From an uncultured Oscillospiraceae bacterium (GTDB lineage Bacteria; Bacillota_A; Clostridia; Oscillospirales; Oscillospiraceae), in the NCBI GenBank assembly GCA_944387755.1, contig CALXGC010000051.1, positions 1-39,314 on the forward strand: a DNA stretch of 39,314 bases, written 5' to 3'. Positions 16,734 through 25,923 of this stretch are shown in pieces (positions within the stretch are counted from its first letter, which is position 1; every line of letters starts with the position of its first letter). The translations under genes and the position numbers were made by a program. The notes under the pieces are model-generated. The model saw nothing but the letters and a program-made list of their open reading frames with translations, did not search any database and had not been told where the DNA came from.

Positions 16734-16751
16734 GAAGGGAGGAGGCGCCCC

Positions 16752-19062
<2,311 letters not shown>

Positions 19063-19063
19063 T

Positions 19064-19486
19064 ATGGCGGAAGAAAAAAAGACCTTCCGTCTGGAGATTG
19101 TCACTCCGGACAAGCAGGTCTTTCTGGGGCAGGCCCAGGGGCTGGTGTTTCCCGCCCAGGACGGCCTGCTGGGGGTGGAGGCGGGGCATGAGCCCATCGC
19201 CGCCGCGGTGATACCGGGGGAGCTGCGCTTCTGCGCCGGGGGGGAGTGGACCGCCCTGGTGGTGGGGCAGGGCCTGGCGGAAATCATGCCCCAGCGGGCG
19301 GTGGTGCTGGTCTCCGCCGCCGAGCGCCCGGAGGAGATCGACCTCATCCGGGCCCAGGCGGCGAAAGAGCGGGCGGAGGAGCACCTGCGCCAGAAGCTGA
19401 GCCTGCGGGACTACTACAACTACAAGGCCGCGCTGGCCCGTGCTATGGCCCGTCTGAAGGCCGGCCGCCGCCGCGCGCCGCGATAA
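19064..19486 (+). CDS. atpC: F-type ATP synthase subunit epsilon
   Basis: Subunit of 140 residues with an N-terminal beta sandwich (FRLEIVTPDKQVFLGQAQGL, DGLLGVEAGHEPIAAAVIPG) and a C-terminal helical hairpin (EEIDLIRAQAAKERAEEHLR, then YYNYKAALARAMARLK), which can inhibit ATP hydrolysis by extending. The ending KAGRRRAPR is basic and lies in the 44 bases shared with the convergent amidase gene. No terminator is seen after it, so atp transcripts may run antisense into the phage module. Confidence 0.94.
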   Translation: MAEEKKTFRLEIVTPDKQVFLGQAQGLVFPAQDGLLGVEAGHEPIAAAVIPGELRFCAGGEWTALVVGQGLAEIMPQRAVVLVSAAERPEEIDLIRAQAAKERAEEHLRQKLSLRDYYNYKAALARAMARLKAGRRRAPR

Positions 19487-20177
19487 CGGCCAGCGCCGCC
19501 GCCACGGCGGCCAGCTCCTCCCGCGTGACGAAGCCCTGGGGCCGGTCGATGGAGCCTCCGGCATCGGACATGAGGCCGGCGCCGACGGCCGCCTGGATGT
19601 AGGGGACGGCCCAGCCGCTGGCCGGGCGCTGTCCCCGCCGGGCGAGGTAGCTGTCCATCATCTGGTCGAACTGTTCCTGTGTCATGTTGTCCTCCTGCGT
19701 TTGCAGCAGAGCTTTAAATTTGTCCCACTCTCCGGGGTTGTCCATCCAGGGGGCGGGACATTTTTTGCCCGTCACGTCGTAGTGGCGCAGGACGCGCTCC
19801 GGCGGGACGGCGTACTTTTTCATCAGCGCCCGTACAAGGGCCGCTGTATTGTCCCGGACGGCCGCCGGGACGGTCCCCACACTGTCGCACATCTCCACGC
19901 CGATGGAGTTGGCGTTGCGGCACGCCGGGTGCCGGTACCGTCCGTCGGCGCGTCCGCAGTGCCAGGCGGTGTCCGTGTCCAGGACGGACTGGCCCGCGCC
20001 CTGGGCGTCCACGAAGTAGTGGGCGCTGGTTCCGGTCTTGGTCCGGGCGAAGTAGTCCAGGTTGTTCTGGGCGGTGTCGCCGGAGCTGCCGGTGTAGTGG
20101 ACCACAATGTACCGGATAAAATCAGACCGCCCAGGGGAGAAATTCCCCTGGGCGGCCTGTTTGAAGGGGGCGCTCAT
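19443..20177 (-). CDS. Phage-type N-acetylmuramoyl-L-alanine amidase (endolysin)
   Basis: Cell-wall hydrolase of 244 residues. The amidase_2/PGRP-like domain (about 20-145) has zinc ligands His27 (IVVHYTGS), His132 (LRHYDVTGKKC) and Cys140, with SAHYFVD and ANSIGVEMCDSVG between. A linker follows, and the C-terminal part (170-232, with GWAVPYIQAAVGAGLM and FVTREELAAVAAAL) resembles the SLH-like or wall-binding tails of Clostridia endolysins. There is no signal peptide, so release would need the holin just upstream (overlap ATGA). Its last 14 codons overlap the end of atpC on the other strand. Confidence 0.92.
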   Translation of the reverse strand: MSAPFKQAAQGNFSPGRSDFIRYIVVHYTGSSGDTAQNNLDYFARTKTGTSAHYFVDAQGAGQSVLDTDTAWHCGRADGRYRHPACRNANSIGVEMCDSVGTVPAAVRDNTAALVRALMKKYAVPPERVLRHYDVTGKKCPAPWMDNPGEWDKFKALLQTQEDNMTQEQFDQMMDSYLARRGQRPASGWAVPYIQAAVGAGLMSDAGGSIDRPQGFVTREELAAVAAALAVIAARGGGRPSDGP

Positions 20178-20386
20178 ACGCCGCCCCGCCGGTTCTTTTC
20201 CGCCTGCGTGCCGAAATAGAAGGCGATGACCACCGTGAACACCGTCAGGAACTGATCGGCGGTCACGCCCCCGGCGCAGGTCAGATAGGCGAACACCCCG
20301 GTGAGCGCCAGCGTCACCAGGCTCTTGATAGCCAGCAGGTTTCCCAGGCGCCGGCAGATCTCTTCCATAAACTCATCCTCTCTCAT
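20174..20386 (-). CDS. Small phage holin-like membrane protein
   Basis: Protein of 70 residues (64 if the inner ATG at 20368 is used; that one has GAGAGGA before it and removes the overlap with the upstream gene). It shows two hydrophobic segments, SLVTLALTGVFAYLTCAG and FLTVFTVVIAFYFGTQA, and a charged tail EKNRRGGV. Size, topology and position directly before the endolysin with a 4-base overlap suggest a holin that opens the membrane; no family name can be given with confidence. Confidence 0.72.
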   Translation of the reverse strand: MREDEFMEEICRRLGNLLAIKSLVTLALTGVFAYLTCAGGVTADQFLTVFTVVIAFYFGTQAEKNRRGGV

Positions 20387-20606
20387 GCTGTTCCTGTTTC
20401 AGGTCCCGGATGTCGTGCTGCACCTCCACCATCTGGCCCTCCAGCTTATAGGTGCGCTCCACCAGGCCGTTGTGGGCGGCGACCTTCTTCTCAAGCTGTT
20501 CAATTCGGTAGGTAGTCAGCTTGCTGGAGACCAAAATCCCCCCGAAAGTCCCGGCCAGCGTGCCCATCAGAGACATAGCCGCGGCGGCCAGGGTCCCATA
20601 GTCCAT
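20373..20606 (-). CDS. XhlA-like phage protein (one helix plus coiled coil)
   Basis: Protein of 77 residues: a hydrophobic N-terminal segment (about 5-26) followed by a charged coiled coil (about 32-75, TTYRIEQLEKKVAAHNGLVE). This is the layout of haemolysin XhlA-type lysis accessory proteins, in reversed order of segments to classic XhlA, so the family name is tentative. It shares one base with the upstream gene (TGATG) and up to 14 with the holin-like gene downstream: a compact phage-style operon. Confidence 0.65.
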   Translation of the reverse strand: MDYGTLAAAAMSLMGTLAGTFGGILVSSKLTTYRIEQLEKKVAAHNGLVERTYKLEGQMVEVQHDIRDLKQEQHERG

Positions 20607-21091
20607 CAGGCGGCCTCCTGGAAGTACAGGCCCGTCAGCTCGTGGGGGAGGTACTGGAGGACCACCCGGCCGCCCTCCGCCTCGCCGGTGCGGGCGCACA
20701 GATAGAGCTTCCCGTCCTCCGGGTCCTGGTAGTACAGGCCGTAGACGTACTCCATGCCCCGGACGGCGGCGATGGGGTTGTCCGCCGTGCCCGTCTCGCC
20801 GGGAGCCCGCACCGCCGCCCACAGGGCGGGGACGGCGTCCGGCGTCCAGCCGGGATTGCCGGAGGCGTCGTGGGCCTGCGCCAGCTTGTAGATCGTCCCC
20901 TCCCACTGATAGGGGGTGCCCACGGGGGTCTGGGAGAAGTCCCGCGCCCGCCAGGTGGGAATCATGCTCTGGTTGTCCAGCAGCTCCTGGCTGTCCGCCT
21001 CTCCGGAGACTGCCCTGGCCGCCAGCGCCGCCGCGTCGGCTTTGCCGCGGGCCGTCAGCTCCTCCTTGGCCATGGCAACAATATCAGCCAT
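20606..21091 (-). CDS. Phage protein with carbohydrate-binding-like domain
   Basis: Protein of 161 residues. An Ala-rich helical N-terminus (1-30) is followed by WRARDFSQTPVGTPYQWEGT and GWTPDAVPALWAAV. This W...Y..G..Y......H.....GW.P...PALW pattern resembles the chitin-binding type 3 (CBM5/12) module that is common in Clostridia prophage tail or baseplate accessory proteins. The last third (MEYVYGLYYQDPEDGKLYLC and on) is of unknown type. It overlaps the upstream ORF by 8 bases. Surface glycan binding is inferred from the pattern alone. Confidence 0.65.
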   Translation of the reverse strand: MADIVAMAKEELTARGKADAAALAARAVSGEADSQELLDNQSMIPTWRARDFSQTPVGTPYQWEGTIYKLAQAHDASGNPGWTPDAVPALWAAVRAPGETGTADNPIAAVRGMEYVYGLYYQDPEDGKLYLCARTGEAEGGRVVLQYLPHELTGLYFQEAA

Positions 21092-21506
21092 TGCTCTCCA
21101 CTCCTTCCGTATAGGCCGCGCGCAGCTCGGCCTTGACGTCCTCGGCGGTGTCCGCCGCCTCCAGGGCGGCGATGGCCGCGGCCTGTTCCTCGATGGTCTC
21201 CTGAAGGGCCTCTGTCTGGGCCTGCCAGCCGGTGACGTCCCCCAGGTACTGCTTCGCCACCTGAAGCGACACGGTGAAGCTCCGGGTGCCGGCGCTGTAC
21301 TGGATGTCCTGGACGGTAAAGCCGTACCCCGCCGGGAGAATGCAGTCTCCCTCCACCACAGGGGGGTCCCACTGGATGGCCTCAATCTGCTCCAGGGAGG
21401 CGTACTCCCGCTCGAAGACCACCTGGTACGCCCCGTTGGCCCTGCCCCGCAGAATCAGCCCGCAGGGCACGCCGCCGATTTTGTATGCGCCGCCGTATAG
21501 GCTCAT
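21084..21506 (-). CDS. Phage-associated protein of unknown function
   Basis: Protein of 140 residues, first of the five-gene module, with AGGAGGAG before its ATG. The N-terminal two thirds appear to be beta-rich (GGVPCGLILRGRANGAYQVV, VQDIQYSAGTRSFTVSL). The rest is a predicted coiled coil rich in Ala and Glu (about 93-125, TEALQETIEEQAAAIAALEA), which suits a fibrous tail or baseplate component. I do not recognise a family. The context, directly upstream of a carbohydrate-binding-like protein and a lysis cassette, is that of phage late genes. Confidence 0.55.
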   Translation of the reverse strand: MSLYGGAYKIGGVPCGLILRGRANGAYQVVFEREYASLEQIEAIQWDPPVVEGDCILPAGYGFTVQDIQYSAGTRSFTVSLQVAKQYLGDVTGWQAQTEALQETIEEQAAAIAALEAADTAEDVKAELRAAYTEGVESNG

Positions 21507-21525
21507 AAATCTCCTCCTCGCTGTT

Positions 21526-21551
21526 AAAAATCCGGCGGGCCCGACGCCCGC
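21526..21551 (-). terminator. Terminator-like hairpin upstream of the phage module
   Basis: On the minus strand GCGGGC-GTCGG-GCCCGC (21551-21535) followed by CGGA and five Ts (21530-21526). It lies 20 bases before the first phage ORF: either a leftover terminator or an attenuator in the leader. No clear promoter was found for the module. Confidence 0.55.
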
Positions 21552-21634
21552 TCTATGTACAGGGGGGATTGCCCGTCCGGTTGCCGGAAACGATACAACA
21601 AAGGGGGAATTTTTGTCCCCGGCCCGGCGGAGGG

Positions 21635-21663
21635 TTGCGGCGCCGGAGGGAAGGGGCTATAAT
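21635..21663 (+). promoter_or_regulatory. Promoter for the hydroxyacid dehydrogenase
   Basis: TTGCGG (21635-21640), 17 bases, TATAAT (21658-21663). The leader contains the hairpin ACGCCCC-GGAGC-GGGGCGT (21678-21696) and then GAGGAGAG. Confidence 0.65.
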
Positions 21664-21740
21664 AGAAAAACAGCAAAACGCCCCGGAGCGGGGCGTAAGA
21701 GAGGAGAGAAAGGCGCGGGGACGCCGCGCCTGCCGGAGAG

Positions 21741-22727
21741 ATGAAATTGTTTGCCTATGCCGTTCGGGAATTTGACGAGAAGCCGCTGTTTGACAAGTGG
21801 TGCGCGGCGCTGGGGGTGGAGTACGCCTACAGCACGGAGTACCCCACGCCGGAGAATCTGGAGCTGGCCAGAGGGTACGACGCCATCAGCACCCCCCCCT
21901 ACGCCCTGGGGCCGGGGGACATCCGCCGCCTCCGGGACATGGGGGTGAAGTATCTGGGGGCCCGCGCCATCGGATACGACCACTTTGACCTGCCCACCGC
22001 GAAGGAGCTGGGAATGCCGGTGGTCCACGTGTTCTATCCCCCCAGCGGCGTGGCCAACTATGCCATTATGCTCATGCTCATGTGCTGCCGGAAGATGAAG
22101 CAGATTCTGGAGCGCAATGTGGTCCAGGACTACACCCTGGAGGGCAAGATGGGCAAAGAGCTGTCCAATGCCACCGTGGCGGTGCTGGGCACGGGAAAAA
22201 TCGGCGGCACGGTGCTCCGCCATCTGTCCGGCTTTGGCTGCCGCCTGCTGGCCTATGACCTGTACCCCAACCCGGAGCTGGCCGCTCTGGCGGAGTACAC
22301 GGACCTGGAGACCATCTGGCGGGAGGCGGACGTCATCACCCTCCACATGCCCGCCAACCCGGCGGACCACCACTTCATCAACGGGGAAAATCTTGCCAAA
22401 ATGAAGGACGGGGTCATCCTGGTGAATACGGCCAGAGGGGACCTGATTGACACGGCCGCCCTCATCCAGGCCGTGGAGAGCCGGAAGGTGGGGGCCGCGG
22501 CCCTGGACGTGCTGGAGCAGGAGAGCGGCCTGTACTACGCCGACCTGAAGACGGTACCCATTCCCAACCACGACCTGGCCATTCTGAAGGCCTTCCCCAA
22601 CGTGATTGTCACCCCCCACACCGCCTTCTACACCGAGGAGGCCGTGGAGTACATGGTGGCCGGCTCTGTGAAGGGCCTGCTGGCCTGCGAGAGAGGCGGA
22701 GAGAACCCCTATCTGGTGCAGGGTTAA
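21741..22727 (+). CDS. D-2-hydroxyacid dehydrogenase, D-lactate dehydrogenase/VanH-like
   Basis: NAD-dependent enzyme of 328 residues that reduces a 2-oxo acid (pyruvate or branched-chain 2-oxo acids) to the D-2-hydroxy acid. The Rossmann motif is GTGKIG (150-155), with Asp173 as the acidic residue preferring NAD. The catalytic trio is Arg232 (NTARGD), Glu261 and His293 (TPHTAFYTEEAV). The stretch YPPSGVANYAIMLMLMCCRK and the ending resemble VanH and fermentative D-LDHs more than phosphoglycerate dehydrogenase. No D-Ala-D-Lac ligase is nearby, so a fermentative role is likelier than vancomycin resistance. Its TAA abuts the dus stop with no base between. Confidence 0.87.
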   Translation: MKLFAYAVREFDEKPLFDKWCAALGVEYAYSTEYPTPENLELARGYDAISTPPYALGPGDIRRLRDMGVKYLGARAIGYDHFDLPTAKELGMPVVHVFYPPSGVANYAIMLMLMCCRKMKQILERNVVQDYTLEGKMGKELSNATVAVLGTGKIGGTVLRHLSGFGCRLLAYDLYPNPELAALAEYTDLETIWREADVITLHMPANPADHHFINGENLAKMKDGVILVNTARGDLIDTAALIQAVESRKVGAAALDVLEQESGLYYADLKTVPIPNHDLAILKAFPNVIVTPHTAFYTEEAVEYMVAGSVKGLLACERGGENPYLVQG

Positions 22728-23666
22728 CTATCCGGCCCGCAGGGGGAGGGCGAACATCCGGGCCACAGCCGCCTCATAGGCGGGGGAGTCCGCCGCCTTG
22801 CGGATGGCCTTCAGGGGCTTTTCGCCCCCCTCGAACAGGCGGTAGAGATAGCTCCACAGCTCCTTCATGTGGAAGACGGTGTTCCGCTGGCTGGCAAAGC
22901 GCGTCAGATAGGTCTGGTACAGCGCGTCGTGAAAGGCCCGCAGCTCCGGTTTGTCCGGCCCTGGTCCGCCCTTTGCCTGGCGGATCAGGGCCGGATTGGC
23001 CAGCAGGCCCTGTCCAATCATGACGTGGGAGACCTGGGGGAACTGGGCGGCCAGGCGGGCGCAGTCCTCCGCCGAGGCCAGCCCGCCGTTGAAGCACAGG
23101 GGGCCGCCGTAGTGCTCCGCGGCATAGCGGAACCACTCCGTCCGCACGGGGTGGCGGTAGTAGTCGGCGCGCACCCTGGGGTGGAGGATGAGCAGGCAGG
23201 CGGGATACCGCCGGAACAGCTCCAGCAGCCGGGGGAACTCCTCCGGGTCCTCCAGGCCCAGGCGGGTCTTCAGAGAGATCTTCACCGGCGCGCGGGAGAA
23301 AATCTCGTCCAGAAGGCGCTCCAGCTCCTCCGGCCGGGCCAGCAGTCCGGCCCCCTTCCCCTTGGACACCACCGTGCCGGAGGGACAGCCCAGGTTCAGG
23401 TTGACCTCGTCATAGCCCATGGCGGCCAGCTCCCCGGCGCACCACAGAAAATCCTCCGCGTTTTTGGTGAGCAGCTGGGGCACGGCCCGAAAGCCCCGGT
23501 TGTGCTCCGGGAGGACGCCCCGCAGCTCCCGCGGGGTGAGGACGTGGTCCTGGGTGGGGGAGAGAAAGGGCATGTAGTAGGCGTCCGCGCCGGGGAAGAA
23601 CTGGTGGTGAATCCGGCGGAATTCCGCCCCGGCGACCCCCTCCATGGGGGCGAAGAAGTACTTCAC
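22728..23666 (-). CDS. tRNA-dihydrouridine synthase family protein
   Basis: FMN-dependent enzyme of about 312 residues that reduces uridines in tRNA. It has the TIM-barrel signatures FFAPMEGV near the start, the active-site cysteine in NLNLGCPSGTVVSKGKGAGL, and ISLKTRLGLED, LHPRVRADYY and FNGGLASAEDC. GTG 23666 is preferred since it overlaps the stop of the upstream reductase gene (GTGA); GTG 23678 would add four residues. Coupling to a thioredoxin-reductase-like gene is not a common arrangement. It could differ in target position from the standard Dus enzymes. Confidence 0.9.
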   Translation of the reverse strand: MKYFFAPMEGVAGAEFRRIHHQFFPGADAYYMPFLSPTQDHVLTPRELRGVLPEHNRGFRAVPQLLTKNAEDFLWCAGELAAMGYDEVNLNLGCPSGTVVSKGKGAGLLARPEELERLLDEIFSRAPVKISLKTRLGLEDPEEFPRLLELFRRYPACLLILHPRVRADYYRHPVRTEWFRYAAEHYGGPLCFNGGLASAEDCARLAAQFPQVSHVMIGQGLLANPALIRQAKGGPGPDKPELRAFHDALYQTYLTRFASQRNTVFHMKELWSYLYRLFEGGEKPLKAIRKAADSPAYEAAVARMFALPLRAG

Positions 23667-24571
23667 CGGTCCACCCACCGGCAGGCGGCCAGGCCGGCCA
23701 CGGCGCCGTCCCCCACGGCGGTGGTCAATTGCCGGACCCCCTTGGCGCGGCAGTCCCCGGCGGCGAAGACGCCGGGCAGGCTGGTGCGGCAGTCCTCTCC
23801 GGCCAGGAGATAGCCGTCTTCATCGGTGTCCAGCAGGGGGGCGAAGGGCTGGTTCTGGGGCTGCTGCCCCACGGCCAGGAAGAGCCCCTCCGCCGCCAGG
23901 TTCCGGACCTCTCCGGTGATGCGGTTCCGGACAACGGCGCCGGTGAGGCGGCCGTCCTGGGAGAGCAGCTTCTCCACGGCGCTGTCCATCCAGCAGGCGA
24001 TGTTGTCCCGGCTCCGGACCTGGTCCGCCAGGGCCCTGGCCCCCCGGAAGACCTCCCGACGGTGAATCAGCGTCACCTGGGCGCAGATACCGGACAGAAA
24101 CAGGGCGTCCTGAAGGGCGGTGTCTCCGCCCCCAACCACCGCCGCATTTTTGTGGGCGAAGAACGGCCCGTCGCACACCGCGCAGTAGGAGATCCCCTGT
24201 CCCACCAGCTCCGCCTCCCCCGGCAGGCCCAGGGTCCGGTGGCGCAGGCCGGTGGCCACAATCAGCGCCCGGCATGTCCGCACGGCGCAGTCTGTGATCA
24301 CCTGAAAGCCGTCCCCCTCCGTGCGGAAGCCGGAGACCCTCTCGTACTCCAGCCCGACCCCCAGCTCCTCCGTCTGGCGCAGCAGCTCCTGGGCCAGCTG
24401 GCTGCCCGGCACAGAGGGCAGGCCGGGGTAATTTTCCACCAGGGGGGAGAAGTTGATCTGGCCGCCGGGGGCGTCCCCCTCCAGCACCAGCACGGATTTC
24501 CCCGCCCGGGCGGCGTACAGGGCGGCGGTGAGTCCCGCGGGGCCGCCGCCCGCCACCAGAATATCCGTCAT
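23663..24571 (-). CDS. trxB: Thioredoxin reductase
   Basis: FAD enzyme of 302 residues that passes electrons to thioredoxin. FAD motif GGGPAGLTAALYAARAG near the N-terminus; redox-active pair CAVC (Cys130, Cys133) in SYCAVCDGPFF; NADPH-site motifs GGGDTA (147-152) and HRREVFRG (170-177), the latter indicating NADPH rather than NADH; and the C-terminal GVFAAGDC. ATG 24571 is preceded by GAGGTG. No thioredoxin gene is adjacent. It overlaps the dihydrouridine synthase gene by 4 bases. Confidence 0.93.
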   Translation of the reverse strand: MTDILVAGGGPAGLTAALYAARAGKSVLVLEGDAPGGQINFSPLVENYPGLPSVPGSQLAQELLRQTEELGVGLEYERVSGFRTEGDGFQVITDCAVRTCRALIVATGLRHRTLGLPGEAELVGQGISYCAVCDGPFFAHKNAAVVGGGDTALQDALFLSGICAQVTLIHRREVFRGARALADQVRSRDNIACWMDSAVEKLLSQDGRLTGAVVRNRITGEVRNLAAEGLFLAVGQQPQNQPFAPLLDTDEDGYLLAGEDCRTSLPGVFAAGDCRAKGVRQLTTAVGDGAVAGLAACRWVDR

Positions 24572-24620
24572 AATTCGACACCTCGCTTGGGCGCGGACGC
24601 CTCCGCGCCTGTTTTTCTCT

Positions 24621-24649
24621 ATTGTAGCGAAAAGCCGGCAAAAAATCCA
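24621..24649 (-). promoter_or_regulatory. Promoter candidate for trxB
   Basis: On the minus strand TGGATT (24649-24644), 17 bases, TACAAT (24626-24621). The -10 is good and the -35 weak. The leader carries the inverted repeat GGCGCGGA-4-TCCGCGCC. Confidence 0.45.
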
Positions 24650-24652
24650 GCG

Positions 24653-24689
24653 AAAGAAAAACGGGAGCCTGTTTTCAGACAGGCTCCCG
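24653..24689 (-). terminator. Terminator of the rpsF-ssb-rpsR operon
   Basis: On the minus strand CGGGAGCCTGT pairs with ACAGGCTCCCG (24689-24679 with 24672-24662, loop of 6), followed by TTTTTCTTT. It starts 15 bases after the rpsR stop. Confidence 0.93.
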
Positions 24690-24704
24690 AAGAAGACGCG
24701 GCAG

Positions 24705-24950
24705 TTAGTCGGTGACATAGGGCAGCAGGGCCACCTGACGGGCGCGCTTAATGGCCTCGGTCAGCTGGCGCTGGTGCATGGCGCAGGTGCCGGTGGTGCG
24801 CCGGGGCAGGATCTTGCCCCGCTCAGAGGTGTAGCGGCGCAGCTTGGCGGCGTCCTTATAGTCAATGCACTCCACCTTGTCCACGCAGAAGGCGCAGACC
24901 TTGCGGCGCTTGCGGCCGCGGGGGGCGCGGTTTTCACGTTCCATAGCCAT
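24705..24950 (-). CDS. rpsR: 30S ribosomal protein S18
   Basis: Protein of 81 residues that binds the 30S platform together with S6. It has the zinc-type KVCAFCVDK, the conserved [20 protein letters not shown] and [23 protein letters not shown] 24950 is chosen because AAGGAGG lies 8 bases before it; an ATG 7 codons earlier lies in the ribosome site. Last gene of rpsF-ssb-rpsR. Confidence 0.97.
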   Translation of the reverse strand: MAMERENRAPRGRKRRKVCAFCVDKVECIDYKDAAKLRRYTSERGKILPRRTTGTCAMHQRQLTEAIKRARQVALLPYVTD

Positions 24951-24989
24951 GAGAGAAACCTCCTTTTGCAACCAGAATTGGTTTTCAGA

Positions 24990-25469
24990 TTAGAACGGCA
25001 GCTCGCCGTCGTCAGACAGTTCAGAGAATTGATTGCCGCTGGGGGCGTCGAAGCCGGAAGCGGCCGGCGCGCCCGCGCCGGAGGCATAGCCGCCGGAGGA
25101 GTAGCCCCCTCCGCCGTAGCTGCCATAGCCTCCGCCGTCGCCGTCCCGCTTGGAGTCGCCGAAGTAGACGTTGTCCGCCACCACCTCGGCGCTGGTGCGC
25201 TTGTTGCCGTCCTTGTCGGTCCAGTCGCGCATCTGAAGCCGGCCCTCCACCACGGCCATGCGGCCCTTGGTGAAGTAGCGGCTGACGAACTCCGCGGTCT
25301 GACGCCAGGCCACCACGTCAATCCAGTCGGTGGCCCGCTCGCCGGTGGACTTGTCCTTGAAGTCCCGGTCTACCGCCAGGCGGAAGCTCGCCACGGGAAG
25401 GCCGGACTGGGTGCGGCGCAGTTCGGGGTCACGGGCCAGGCGGCCCATGATGAAAATTTTGTTGAGCAT
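24990..25469 (-). CDS. ssb: Single-stranded DNA-binding protein
   Basis: Protein of 159 residues that coats single-stranded DNA in replication and repair. The OB fold covers about 1-108 (NKIFIMGRLARDPELRRTQS, DWIDVVAWRQTAEFV, KGRMAVVEGRLQMRDWTDKD); a Gly/Ser/Tyr-rich linker follows, and the acidic tip DDGELPF recruits partner enzymes. It sits between rpsF and rpsR as in most Firmicutes. Confidence 0.96.
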   Translation of the reverse strand: MLNKIFIMGRLARDPELRRTQSGLPVASFRLAVDRDFKDKSTGERATDWIDVVAWRQTAEFVSRYFTKGRMAVVEGRLQMRDWTDKDGNKRTSAEVVADNVYFGDSKRDGDGGGYGSYGGGGYSSGGYASGAGAPAASGFDAPSGNQFSELSDDGELPF

Positions 25470-25487
25470 AGCTGCTCTGCCTCCCTC

Positions 25488-25784
25488 TTACTGGTCCTTG
25501 CAGACGATCAGGGAACGCATCACGCCGTCGGTGATCCGGAAGATACGGTCCAGCTCGGCGGGGACAGCCGCGGCGGCGTTGAAGGTCATCAGCACGTAGT
25601 AGCCCTCCATCAGGTCGTGGATGGGGTAGGCCAGACGGCGCTTGCCCCACTCGTTCACCTCGGAGACGGTGCCGTTGGCCTCCACCACAGACTGGAAGCG
25701 GGCCACCAGAGCGGCGATCTGCTCCTCGCTGAGGGAGGGGTTCAGGATATACAGGGCCTCGTAGTTGGCGTTGATCTTTGCCAT
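25488..25784 (-). CDS. rpsF: 30S ribosomal protein S6
   Basis: Protein of 98 residues; starts MAKINANYEALYILNPSLSE and has the family motifs WGKRRLAYPI and EGYYVLMTFNA. Two ATGs compete: 25790 (4 bases after AAGGAGG) and 25784 (10 bases after it); 25784 gives the commoner N-terminus. First gene of rpsF-ssb-rpsR, with its own promoter at 25874. S6:S18 often binds its own leader, but I could not assign that RNA motif here with certainty. Confidence 0.95.
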   Translation of the reverse strand: MAKINANYEALYILNPSLSEEQIAALVARFQSVVEANGTVSEVNEWGKRRLAYPIHDLMEGYYVLMTFNAAAAVPAELDRIFRITDGVMRSLIVCKDQ

Positions 25785-25873
25785 TGTCATTGCACCTCCT
25801 TATGGTCTTGTGGCCCCCGGAGCGTCCGGGAGCAAGGATTCCGCCTGTCTCCCATCTGGAAACAGGCTTAATT

Positions 25874-25901
25874 ATTATATAAGATTTTGCAAAAAAGTCA
25901 A
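25874..25901 (-). promoter_or_regulatory. Promoter of rpsF-ssb-rpsR
   Basis: On the minus strand TTGACT (25901-25896), 16 bases, TATAAT (25879-25874), in an AT-rich patch directly after the YihY gene. Confidence 0.8.
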
Positions 25902-25923
25902 GAAAAATTTTGAAAAACCTGCC

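Noticed and set aside
19487..19560. Terminator of the atp operon
   Set aside because: The GC-rich inverted repeat seen here (GCCGCC/GGCGGC) is inside the amidase coding sequence and has no T-tract.
19443..21740. Phage attachment sites around the lysis module
   Set aside because: No direct repeat was recognised at the atpC end and upstream of 21506; without a tRNA gene or integrase the ends cannot be set.
21741..22727. Vancomycin-resistance vanH
   Set aside because: VanH-like residues are present, but no D-Ala-D-Lac ligase or VanX gene is nearby; a fermentative D-hydroxyacid dehydrogenase explains it better.
25785..25873. S6:S18-binding leader RNA before rpsF
   Set aside because: Short G/C pairings exist, but I could not place the conserved bulge of the known motif with confidence.
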